This document shows positions 44,210 through 54,602 of a DNA stretch of 64,000 nt, piece by piece; the stretch's first letter is position 1; each line of letters starts with the position of its first letter. The position numbers were made by a program, and so were the translations under genes. This stretch comes from Brienomyrus brachyistius. Its lineage: Eukaryota > Chordata > Actinopteri > Osteoglossiformes > Mormyridae. Below the pieces are notes generated by a model. That model was not told the DNA's origin and did no database searches. It saw only the letters and a list, made by a program, of their open reading frames with translations. Location: NCBI RefSeq assembly GCF_023856365.1, contig NC_064541.1:23476214-23540213 (forward strand). Direction: 5' to 3'.

Positions 44210-47200
44210 TAGTCAGCTTTTTTGTAAGAATTTTTTTAGCATACTACACTTTTACATCACCCCCCCTGTAAGCCTAGTAGATCTGTAATGACGATTTCAC
44301 ATAGACAAGACAATGTTTAAAACATTTTTCAACCAGTGCGCTGCAATAACTTGTCAGATGTGCCATGGTAAATTGTCAAAGTCTTCAAAGCTTACCACAA
44401 ATAAAATCATTTCAAGCAATAACTAAACGCCTACCATACCGAATGCATCACATTTGTCAAGCACCATGTGTATTGAATGGACAGACACATTGAGATGTGT
44501 AGTCATATACATGACTGAATACAATTACAAAGCCAATCAGAGCAAACTACATATACATTATATATAAATTGCAAACAAGTGTATTACATTAATAAATAAA
44601 TTACAAATCATTCATAGCCTATACATTAACACATAATTAGACGTCGATAATTTTATCAAAATGACGGCAACGTTTAGTTCATCCTCTTGCAGAGTATGAT
44701 TAGAGGGCTGTATTATGGTTAGGTCCCAACATCCAAGTCGTGTGTGTATCTGAAAGCAAAACAGCCTGTACCTTACCTACAGGAAAGGAAATGCAATAGA
44801 GAAATGTTAGCAGCGAAGCAGCTCCTGTTAGCTCTCTCATCCATTTAGAACTGCAAATTTGTTTGGTCTGACACTGGTTCACTGTACTTTGACCTCCCTT
44901 TAAAAAAAGAAAGTAATTAGAAAATTATAATAATAAAAAAGAAAATTGAATAAAAGCCTCAACAAATTGTTTTTTATCCTGAGACTGAGCTCTTCTTGGT
45001 TTCTTTCAGGTCCATCATTGTTTTCCAAGTTAAACAGTTAAAATGAGAGTGTGATGTTGTCGCACGAGTTGCAGTGGGAGATGCAGTAGGCGAGTTAGAT
45101 GGTCTTGTGCATATTGGTGACTTTTTCTAAATCAGTACGATATCCTGGTATGTTTGGCCTACTGCAAATTAGATATTTTTTCGTGTTCTACATACACATA
45201 CTACTTTCCAGTCCAAATCAGTATATATTAGTAGTATTGTATGCGATTTTGAAAGCACACCTGTCCATGAACTATATACGAGGCACCACAATCTGGGAAG
45301 GTTACTTTGCATCTCCGTGTACAGTGTACTGAATATGGTTGGTGCGACAATAACAGCCCCTTGATTTGACTTGACTTCATATGCATAATCAACGTCAGAA
45401 TATATCTCTTGCTGCTCCTCTGTTTTCCGTGTCCTGGGTGTTCAGCCAGGAGCTGCTTCCCTGGTCCTTTATAAAACTTTCAGTTCTTCACCAGCAACTG
45501 GGTTAAAAAAGTTGTCCTGTTTATATAAATCAATGGCAACCAAAGCTCTGCGTCAGAATGTTTTCATTCCAAGCTTACCTTAATCAGGCTTATATGGTCC
45601 TTAATAGGCTAATAATGAATGTGGCAGGTTGAAAGCAGTGTGCGTTGAAAACATTCGGTTGGGGGGCTGCACCAGGAACAGGATTGAGAAGTACTGCCAT
45701 AGTCTTCAGTAAGGGCACATAGTGATGCCCCAGCTTCATCTGATAGAGTGAAGTGCAAGTGGAAAAAAAGAACAAACAACTTTGCTCAAGATATGGTTTT
45801 ACGTGAAAGTAAGCAACATGCTGCATACATTTTTCATTAGCTATCACCCAGGGCTAGAAAGCCTTCTTAAATTGGATTTGTATCCTATAGGTCACTGCAG
45901 TGGATTTTAAACAGCAAAATAGCTTCCCACTTCCCACCAGGCTCCTTTCAGCAGTCTGAAAGGCCAGCTCGTCGATGCCTTACAAAACGTCAGCAGAATT
46001 ATTACAAATTATTTACTAAATTATCACAGCAGTAATGGCTCTGGTATTCAAAACCAGGTTAATTCCATATCAGAGCAGTTATGATTAAACATATATATGA
46101 GGAATTGAAACAGAATAATGGGATAGCCTTAATGACTCGAGTCTGTTGCTGTATGTACTGTATGGATGTGTTTGCATGCGTGAGTGTACTTGTAACAGGT
46201 GGAGCCTGTCAGAACTAATGCATATGAAAAATATTCTTCTTTTAACACTATATTTATATTAAATATTAAAACCAATTTAAACACAAAATTGCAATATCAA
46301 ATATTAACAATGGTGTAAATATTTAATGTAAGCCCTTTAGCATGTGCTTCATATTAATGTGCCTACAAGATCACATGCTTTGGTCTCCAGGGGTTACGAG
46401 GTTATTTTGCTGCGTTTGGAGGGTGTTCAGTACAGTACGGGAGAATTGTGAAGGATGTTGTGGTGCCTGGCAAAGCATGGCAGCCACAGGCAATGGGGGG
46501 ACTCCTCACTGGGCACCTGTTGTCATTCACTTCCTGCTAGGAGAGCTCCAAGCTCCAATGCCAAAAATGGAAAACAGAAGGATCATGGAGGTAGATATGG
46601 CCTAGTGTGGTGTTACACCTACCAGAAAATACAAACAAGTAATAAAAATACAAAAAAATGAAGGATCGTGGAGTAAAGAACAGTGTACAACAGTGTACAG
46701 CAGAGCTCCTTGGATCTGGCCTGTGAGATTGTTTTATCTGGTTCATTACATGTTTTATGTTCATTAGTTAAACCTGGCCTGCAGGTCGATCTTTCATTTT
46801 CCACATTGTAATTTTTTTATGGAATCTGCATGCTTTTGCTTTTTTTATAGATTAGTGGAATATACATGTTACATTGTTTTATTACTATCTCTCTTTTCAC
46901 TTCTCTGACCACTTGGGAGAAGAGCTCCTAGTCGGCAGCCCCCAGCTAATTTGAGTTTGAGAGCGCTGGTTTAGATTGGCAGCCAGTGAAAGTCAGTTTG
47001 GTGCATATGACTTAGGCAAGAGGTGAATACACAGTAAAGGTAAAGCCGAGTTTTGTGAAAATTTGTTAGCGTACTGTGACAGATTAAGCATACATCAAAC
47101 CAAGTTTTCTTTAATGGAATGGCAGAGCTCGTGCTGCCCCTCTCCTTGACTTGGCAAGCCTGGAGCACAACCTCAGCCCACTAAGTATTCTAGTGTGGCT

Positions 47201-49160
47201 AGCAGGAGTGATTGAGCAGATTGTAAATGCCCCAGCAGACCCTATGGCTGGACCCCTGCAGTCTTGTCTCTTCCTCTCATTCATCACCACTTGCTCAGCA
47301 GACAGTGTGTTCCCAGCACCCCCATCCCTCAGCTGAAAGGAGCGAATAGCCTGCAGGGAAATGCGTTGCTCTCTGCCTATGCTAGAGCCCAGTACAGCCG
47401 AACACCTTCCCGGTCAAATACCGAATGGAAGGCTGCTTCGTGGGGTAATAAGGATGAATGAGGAATGGGGATTTAACATGAGAGCGCTCTTATTCCTGGA
47501 ATACGAAAGGTGACTCTACTTGCTGTTCGTACTGGTACTGGGACTGAGGAAGCGTTGTTGCCTTAGGAACAAGAATGCCACAGTCATCTTACTGCAAAAT
47601 TGAAAAAAAAAATCATATGCAGTTCACAAGCTAAAACTATATGCTGGGATATTTTATATGCATATTTGAAATGTTTATTTTTTTTGACATGTTGAGCATC
47701 CCTAAAGTGTGAGCCCTCAGCTTGACATACAACATAAATCATCACACTTTATTAGTCAATGACATTTTTTATGCATATAGGCTTTATATAACCCTGATAA
47801 GCACATGAATTTCTCTGATTGCAACAAATACACATGCTTGCCAAAAAAGCTGTATATTTTTCAAAAACTCTTCTTTATGTACAGAGAACGTTTTTGGTTT
47901 CTGTAGTAAATCAGAATATATTCGTAAAACCTGTTTTTAATGGGTTATTTTCGAAGGTTCATAAAGCTCTTTACAGGTGTATTTTTCATAAACGCAGGGG
48001 AAAAAATCTCATATCATATCAATACAGAAAAAAAGATTCCCTGAGTTGGAAAAGACAGCCATTTAACCCTCTAAGTCCCACCTTTGCCGCAGGCCTCTTT
48101 CTGCCTTAAAGGAGAACGAATAGCTTGTGTTACTGGTAAGTAAAACTGCATTGTTCCAAACCCTAGTTCCCTGAGCTCATCATTAAGGCATAATTCTAGA
48201 CTTCTGAAGCATGAGGTATACAAACGGACAGGCTGCCAGACTTCAGGAGAAATTGACATCCTGTCTGCTTTTTGTTTTTCAATTTGTTTAATGAAATTCA
48301 GCCCCCAGAGTCATTTCTATTTGTTTGTAAGTGTATGTGTGTGTCTGAGTAAGAGAGAGAGAGAGAGTGAGAGAGCAAGAGAGAGACAGCATGAGACAGG
48401 GAAAGTGTACGAAAGAGGTGTATGGTTCAGGGGCCCTTTTAAATATATTCCCAAAAATTAAGCAATACAGATAACACACAGTGGGTATTGCTTCTCTTTT
48501 ACTTAAAGAACATCGATTGCAGCACCATCATATTCCTTACCCATGTACAGCTTCTTATCTACTTAGTAATTCTCATGTGCCTCAGATTACTTGGTTGACC
48601 CCCCTCAAGCCACACTTTTTCCATCACCCATCTTCACCCAGAAAGACACGCGGAGGAAAGGAAGTAGATTTAGATTATGTCTTGAAGATGGATGAGGGCG
48701 GGCTGAGAAATGGAAGGAGCCGGTTAGATGGGCTGAGGCTGTACTAGAAACATGGAGAGAACTCTGGTGCTCATGGCTCATTCACCTCCCCTTTTACCTG
48801 GGGAATCAAAGACATTTATCCACCTGGGAGAGTTTGGAATCACTTATGAAATATATGTAAACCCTCATAAATTTTGAACAAAAGCTTTTTCAAGCCAAGG
48901 TTCTGTCAGACTGGGCTTAATTTCCCAATCAATCTTCATCTTCAATTTATCCAATAGGGTTATAGTTATACAGAGCCAATCCCGGGGTGCTTGTGATGGT
49001 CGAGGCAGTAGGCATACTTGGAGAAAACAGCAGTCCAATGCTGGCCTGGGGATCACACCGTCATACTCTAAGGTCAATTTATTTGGTAATTCAGCATGTG
49101 TTTGGACTGTGTAATGAAAACAGAATAGCCAGCAAATTTATTCAAATTCTCCACATGCCC
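44210..49160. other. No gene or recognised repeat
   Basis: Unique-looking sequence with only short unconvincing ORFs. A GA-rich simple stretch lies at 48350-48400. Confidence 0.35.
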
Positions 49161-49164
49161 ACAC

Positions 49165-49340
49165 ACACACACACAGGTTTTAATTACATCTTTGTGGGAA
49201 CTCTCCGTTCCTTTCTATGGGGAAAATTGTAATCCCATTATGATGACCTTAACCCCTACCTGAAAACCTGAAAAAAAAACAGGTTTTATCACATTGTGGG
49301 GTACATTAAGTCCCCACAATATAATATAAACATAATCCAC
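49165..49340 (+). repeat. GTGGGGACA repeat family, copy 4 (internally deleted)
   Basis: A CA run is followed by ATCTTTGTGGGAACTCTCCG, TTTCTATGGGGAAAATTGTA and ACCTTAACCCCTACCTGA. The central block is missing. It ends with CACATTGTGGGGTAC and AAGTCCCCACAATATAATAT. Confidence 0.65.
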
Positions 49341-49349
49341 ACACACATA

Positions 49350-49352
<3 letters not shown>

Positions 49353-49414
<62 letters not shown>
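49353..49414. repeat. (TA)n microsatellite
   Basis: An uninterrupted TA run of about 60 bp next to copy 4 of the GTGGGGACA family. Confidence 0.95.
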
Positions 49415-49417
<3 letters not shown>

Positions 49418-50274
49418 TGAGTAGACTCATAAATCACTTCCCCCCAAGGTGTGAGAGAAAACATACAGAGCCACTATGTCATTCTATAAACAAAAAATTA
49501 TGGAAATATACAATATATGACTCTGTATTCTTCAAGCTCTTAGACCTCTGATCACTTAATAAGAAACTGTGAACTTATCAGTAAATACATCAAGATGGTA
49601 AGTGGGAATGAGATGAAAATGAGGGTTGTTTGAACATTAAGAAATGCAGCTTTTTGTGTTTGCCAGAGGCATCTAAAATGATGTGAATTAAGATTGACAA
49701 TAGACCATTTTTTACACAATTTTGAAACTGCTTTTGAAATAGATATTGTGGTAAACATAAAAAAACGAATGACAGAAATCAAATCTAATTACCTTTATAG
49801 AACTTTCACGTGCACGCTTAGCAATGCAAAAAGAAAAACACACTAAAAGAATAACAAAGCACCTGCAGATAAAGCTAACATTTTGAATAAAAAATATCAG
49901 TAATGTTTAATAAAATGCCTATTGATGTAATGTAAAATTTTAAAAGAAATATGTTATATTGTTATTCATTGTTAATCTTATACCAGTGAATATTCATCCA
50001 TATTTTATACCACTTACCCAGCTGTGGTATATCAATGAATATTTTGTCCCTTATCAAGTGTTCATTGCCAAGAACATGATTTTGTTTTCAGCAGCTTTAG
50101 TATTTTTACAATATTGTGATTTCGTCATAACATCTCATTTTGAGGCATATTAATACATGCAAAATTAGAATGCAACATATTCAACATGTAGATTTAAAGA
50201 AGTATATTAGAAATTAGGAATTCTGTATTTGGAATTTGACAGACTTTCTATGTCATAAAAAACAAAAAAGTAAC

Positions 50275-50575
50275 ACACACAAGCACGCACACACACACAC
50301 ACACACACACACAGGTTTGTAATTATATTTTTCTGGGGACTCTCCATTTCTATGGGGAAAACTCAAATCCCAACATGACGACCTTATCCCCTACCCAGCC
50401 CTAACCATAACCATAAGTAACCAAACAAAATACAAGATTTTTGCCATTTTTTGTTTTTTGGTTGTAGTCACAGATTTTTATATAAAAAATGGTCCCCACA
50501 ATGTCAAAAATAAGACATTTTTATCACATTGTGGGGACATTTGGTCCCCACAGTATAATGTATATCTGACCCAAA
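50275..50575 (+). repeat. GTGGGGACA repeat family, copy 5 (fullest)
   Basis: A CA run (about 50285-50313) leads into AGGTTTGTAATTATATTTTT and CTGGGGACTCTCCATTTCTA. ACCATAACCATAAGTAACCA and TTGTAGTCACAGATTTTTAT follow, and it ends with CACATTGTGGGGACATTTGG and TCCCCACAGTATAATG. It is best used as the reference copy for the family in this window. Confidence 0.7.
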
Positions 50576-50579
50576 CACA

Positions 50580-52258
50580 CACATACACACATAGGCATGA
50601 ATCCAAGGAGATAATGACCTTGCTGAAATCTGTAGTATTATTATTAATAATAATAAAGGGAAACTTTGTTTCCTCTCATGATCAATAGGGGACACTGTTG
50701 TGCCATGTGAATGTATTAGTTTTTGTGCTGCTGACTGATGCAGTTCTATCCTATGTTTCTGTCCTAAAGGACAGAAAACTTAGTCTTTTTCACAGCCTGC
50801 TCTTCCCGGGGTCTGGCACCTAATAATCTTTGGTATATAGCACCCCCCGTCCCCCCACCTGTCCGGCCGCTGGCTGCCATCTAGCCTGCCTAGTTCCCGA
50901 GTAGCGATCGATACAGTGTCCCCCCTAGCTTTGTTTCAACGTGCTCCTGGGAGAACCTCCGCTATCTGTGCTCGAGCCTCCTGTGCCTTCTGTTCCCTCT
51001 GGATCATTAGTGAGTAGACTTTCTTCTAGACATTTCCAAATGCTCAGGTGAAAAAGACCTAAAGTTAATTTTTCAGAGAAAAATAACAACACTTTTGACC
51101 TCTGATTTTAAGAACTCAGAGTAGTAGATTCATAAAACTTGATGGGCGAATATGTATATTCTGCTTATTGCATATTTCCCCCCAGCTTTGACTGCAGACC
51201 TGGAGCAACATGAAACGCTATATAGGAAATATACCATGTAAATCAACAGTTTAACCTGTAAATGAAATGGTAAGCTTTGCTGCTATTTGTATATATATTT
51301 ATATTTGCTATATAAATCAGGCTCATTTTAAAAGTAGGTTTTCCTGCATCTTTTGTTAGTTTTCTGTCAAAAATGGCTGCCTGTTTAGCAAACGATGCAA
51401 CTCAGTTGGAATTTTAAGTTCATCTCCACACTTCTAGGACGTTGTAATTCAGAGAAATCAGCAGAACAGGACTGAAATGGGGTTTAAAAAGGAGATTTAG
51501 TTATCATAACTGTTAGAGCTGAAGAGATTTATAGAGAGAAGAAAGAGTGTAAGAAAGGCAGGTAAAGTGTGCTGTTAAGGATCTTTCAAGAGGGGGACAA
51601 TGAAGGTTTGATGGGGCAAAACCCTGTGAAAGAGCTTGGGAATGACACACCCTGCTGTTCCTCGCTTACTGACATGTGGGAAAGCCACATTCATCATCCT
51701 GAGACATCTGTTCATTTTGCTGCTTGAGAATTTCATCAAAGCACCCCTCCACCTCTCTCTACACACATACACACTCGCTAGTACCACAAGGAAGCCAACA
51801 ATCTTTTCAGCTTTGACACACAGAATGACAGATCCAAACTATTCTTGCTCAAGTGCTTGATTTTTAAGTGAATTCATTCTTACAGAGAAAAAAGTGAGAC
51901 AGTCATGACTGAGCGAGTGCAGAACGCAGTTCATAAAGCGCACTCACGGCCCATCACCAACAAGGAAAATGAACATGTCTGGTACTGAGGCAGACTGAAC
52001 ACAGTTACTGCAGAAACACAAGCAGAGAATCTCAAAACAGCTTATGTCTGAATTGTCTGCCACAGAACCCATCCACGTTAAACAAGTCCTCCTTATTATG
52101 TGCTACTCAAATATGAAGAAAGGGTGGTTATCTGTTTGGAAGCATCTAGGTATAATAAGCTATGGCATAACCCGATGAACATGCCATGGGATGAACACCT
52201 CTCATCAGTAAAGGTGCATATATGAGCAATTAATTTTTTTTAATCTTTCTTTTATATG
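50580..52258. other. No gene recognised; GC-richer patch at 50780-51010
   Basis: The patch has GTATATAGCACC (about 50832), a C-rich run and a TTA|GTGAGT donor-like site (about 51009), so it could be a promoter and first exon of an unknown transcript or an old LTR. The rest shows nothing recognisable. Confidence 0.25.
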
Positions 52259-52350
52259 TATATGTAATGAGGTGGAGCTGGAGGGTGCGATCTGGTTGGG
52301 GCATGGTAATTTCATTAACCTGGCTGCAACAATTAAGCAATCAGCACGCG

Positions 52351-52357
52351 TATATAG
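52351..52357 (+). promoter_or_regulatory. TATA box of 5' LTR
   Basis: TATATAG, 88 bp into the LTR, in a GC-richer context (CACGCG before, GACCCGG after). It is the likely core promoter of the retrotransposon RNA. The same box is in the 3' LTR at 58929-58935. Confidence 0.6.
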
Positions 52358-52463
52358 GACCCGGTTGTGGTTGCGTGTGTGTGACTGATTTGCAAGCGTG
52401 ACGTGACTCTCCGTGCGCTAGTATCTCCTTTTCCGGAAGTTGTGGCTATATCCAACGCTGCAG

Positions 52464-52538
52464 GTAGGGCATCAGTGGACGGGGTCGTTTGCTTGCTGTA
52501 TGGGTGGTTGTAATGTGCTTTTGGTATCTTTCTTGCAG
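52464..52538 (+). other. Second intron-like segment in the LTR
   Basis: CTGCAG|GTAGGG...TATCTTTCTTGCAG|TTGC is a 75-nt GT-AG segment with a pyrimidine-rich acceptor. It is present in both LTRs (59042-59116 in the 3' copy). The two LTRs first differ right at its acceptor (TTGCAG|TTGC against TTACAG|TGGC). Whether it is spliced is unknown. Confidence 0.35.
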
Positions 52539-53122
52539 TTGCAAGGGCTTAGTAAATCTAGCAGCTTGCGGTTGCTTCCGCTTTTAAGGCTTTCCAACTT
52601 TTACCGCGTGTAATCTGCCAGTGGATCGCGACTTGGAGTGTCCCGGACCGACGTGAGCCAGACCATCAACGGGATACTAAGTCACTACAAGTGCTGCTGT
52701 TTTGCCTGGATGTTTTGCCCGGATGTTTTATGTTTTGTTTCATGTTTTAATTGGTTTTAGGTATTAATGTGTTTTATTGAGCGGATGTAAACTGGGGGGT
52801 GTCGTTGGGAAGGTTTGGTGCTGGGCGGTGAGGATCCGTGTCGGGCGATACCGCGCTGCGTGGTCGCGTTGCGTTCTTTTAGCCCACCCCTTGGGTGGAT
52901 GTACGTGCGGCATGTGCTGCGGGACCCCTTAGAGTTGTCTGACTGTACGCCTCCCATTCCCCTCCCGACAACAGCTGCCTGGTTTGGGTTTTCTCTTGTG
53001 TTGTGTGATTGGAGTGTTTTAAACATGATTTGATTTGTATTCTTTGTGCTGTGATTTTGGTTTTGTAATTTGCTGTTTGGTTTCTTTGTGTTTTTATTTT
53101 GAGTGTGAATAGCCAGCAGCCT

Positions 53123-53128
53123 AATAAA
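53123..53128 (+). terminator. AATAAA polyadenylation signal, 5' LTR copy
   Basis: AATAAA followed by GGGAGTGTTTATGG. It lies in the strictly identical 3' part of the LTR. The functional copy for the element RNA is expected to be the one in the 3' LTR. Confidence 0.5.
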
Positions 53129-53242
53129 GGGAGTGTTTATGGTCTTCGCGTCTCCCCTATGGTGATCACGAATCTGTGTCCTTTTATATTGGAGTGGGTT
53201 TTGAACTCCGGTATTCTAATTCTCTGGGTGAAATTCCCAGAG

Positions 53243-53255
53243 TGGCGTAGTCGGC
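53243..53255 (+). other. Fossil primer-binding site inside the LTR
   Basis: TGGCGTAGTCGGC repeats the first 13 bases of the true primer site 66 bp upstream of it, preceded by CCCAGAG where the real one follows CACAGATT. The copy is also in the 3' LTR at 59889-59901. Confidence 0.6.
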
Positions 53256-53308
53256 TTGTCCATTTCCGTATTCCCTCGCTACTTCCTCCCTCAGTAACGC
53301 CACAGATT

Positions 53309-53326
53309 TGGCGTAGTCGGCAGGAT
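53309..53326 (+). other. Primer-binding site for tRNA-Ser
   Basis: TGGCGTAGTCGGCAGGAT is complementary over all 18 bases to the 3' end, with CCA, of vertebrate tRNA-Ser of the GTAGTCG-acceptor type (recalled). It begins four bases after the LTR CA end. Minus-strand DNA synthesis would start here. Confidence 0.85.
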
Positions 53327-53518
53327 CTTCACCAGCATATGGTGGAACCGTGATTTCCTGATCACTCCCTTGGAAGGATAGGTGACTTTTTATCTTTTGT
53401 TTTATGATTTGGTTTTGAATGTGTATGTAACCGAGAGGCAAAACAGCAGCATTTGTGTCCGTTGAGCTGGTATTTTACGTAAATTTGCTGAGTCTCGTAG
53501 TCCACCTACTTTATTGTC

Positions 53519-54590
53519 ATGGATGATGAAGTGCAACAGCTCCGGGATTTGGTGGGGCAGCTCCAGGCTGATATTGATTGTTTGCGCCAGGAGCGAGCAG
53601 AGGCTCCAGATCCCTCCGTCACCCAATCCGCCCCTGTACCTCCACCTGTTTCAGCCGAGCATCGTGTTTTCACCGACCGGTTTGCTTTTATTTCTAGGGA
53701 CCGGAAGTGTCCCATGTTTGGGGGCAGGTCTGGGGTGAGCTTCGAGGAATGGGAGGACGAGGTGCAAGCGTGTATGCGGGCTCGGAAATTGTCATCTGCT
53801 GATCAAGCATTTTTTTCTGTTTGACCACTTAGAGGCGGGAGCCAAGGAGGAGATTAAACATCGCTCCGCGGTTGAACGGGGTGACCCGGGAAGGATACTG
53901 GCAATATTGCGTGAGCTGTATGGTTGTTCTTATTCTCATGTGTTGTTGCAGGAAGCTTTCTTTTCTAGGAAGCAACAGGATGGGGAGGGTCTGCTTGAGT
54001 TTTCATTGGCCCTAATGAGTTTGATGGGTAAGATTCAACAGGCTGCGCCACATGCGGTACCTAATGCCGAGGTAATGTTAAGAGACCAATTTATGGAGCA
54101 TGTTGCTGATTGTGCACTCCGTAGAGAGTTGAAACGACTGGTTCGGTGTCAACCCTCCATGAGGTTGTTGGATGTACGGAGGGAGGCTCTTAGATGGGAA
54201 CGTGAGGGTACCCCCTTTGGTGGGCGCGGTCGCAGTTTGTCCATTCCCGCTGCCTATGGTATCTCCTATGGGTCGCAAGGTCAGTCATACTCTGCCCCTA
54301 GGGTGGTAGCCTCAAATAGTGAGTTTCTAGAATTAAAGGACCTTCTGACACAGCAACAAGAGCAGATTAATTTGCTCACTCGGTCTGTATCACTTTTGCA
54401 GGCCTCTAAGCAAGCTTGCCACCCTCGCGGCCCTGTCATTTGTCGCCGGTGTCAGCAACCTGGTCACTTTGCACGGAATTGTGAGGGACCAAGGGTTTCT
54501 GGTCCTAGGGACCCACCCTCTTCCGGCTCGGTGTCAAGCCTTGCCCAGTCTGGTCAGCAGCCGGGAAACGAGTACCCGCCGCGTTGTTGA
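53519..54590 (+). pseudogene. Gypsy gag, one frameshift
   Basis: Gag forms the particle and packages RNA. The start at 53519 opens a frame with an N-terminal coiled-coil-like heptad region (DDEVQQLRDLVGQLQADI). A Pro-rich linker follows, then a capsid-type segment (FEEWEDEVQACMRARKLSS). It stops at 53822. The capsid continues in another frame from about 53817 to 54590, with LLEFSLALMSLMGKIQQAA and a CCHC knuckle, CRRCQQPGHFARNC. A seven-T run at 53810-53816 marks the break; one extra T explains it. The capsid layout (FEEWxxxV, then LLEF) resembles PNMA-type Gag. The 3' end overlaps pol. Confidence 0.85.
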
Positions 54591-54602
54591 GCCACAGCGC
54601 GG
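54563..54602 (+). promoter_or_regulatory. Candidate -1 ribosomal frameshift signal, gag to pol
   Basis: The heptamer GGGAAAC (54563-54569) is in the correct gag phase (G GGA AAC). The gag stop TGA is at 54588. After a 9-nt spacer comes a 5-bp stem CCGCG (54579-54583) with CGCGG (54598-54602), which could be part of a larger fold. A -1 shift here enters exactly the pol frame. G GGA AAC is a known retroviral -1 site type. Confidence 0.65.

Larger units (their letters stand above)
52263..53304 (+). repeat. 5' LTR, 1042 bp
   Basis: Starts TGTAATGAGGTGGAGC and ends CAGTAACGCCACA. It contains a TATA box (52351), a candidate intron (52464-52538), AATAAA (53123) and a fossil primer site (53243). Positions 52263-52534 and 53043-53304 are identical to the 3' LTR. 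The section between differs at roughly 25 positions and lacks the 70-bp insert at 59200-59269. If transcription starts just after the TATA box and ends after AATAAA, R is about 770 bp, unusually long. Confidence 0.92.

Noticed and set aside
53807..53824. Programmed +1 frameshift at the T7 run in gag
   Set aside because: It falls within the capsid region, not at a domain boundary, and has no known +1 site features. A simple homopolymer insertion or error is more likely.
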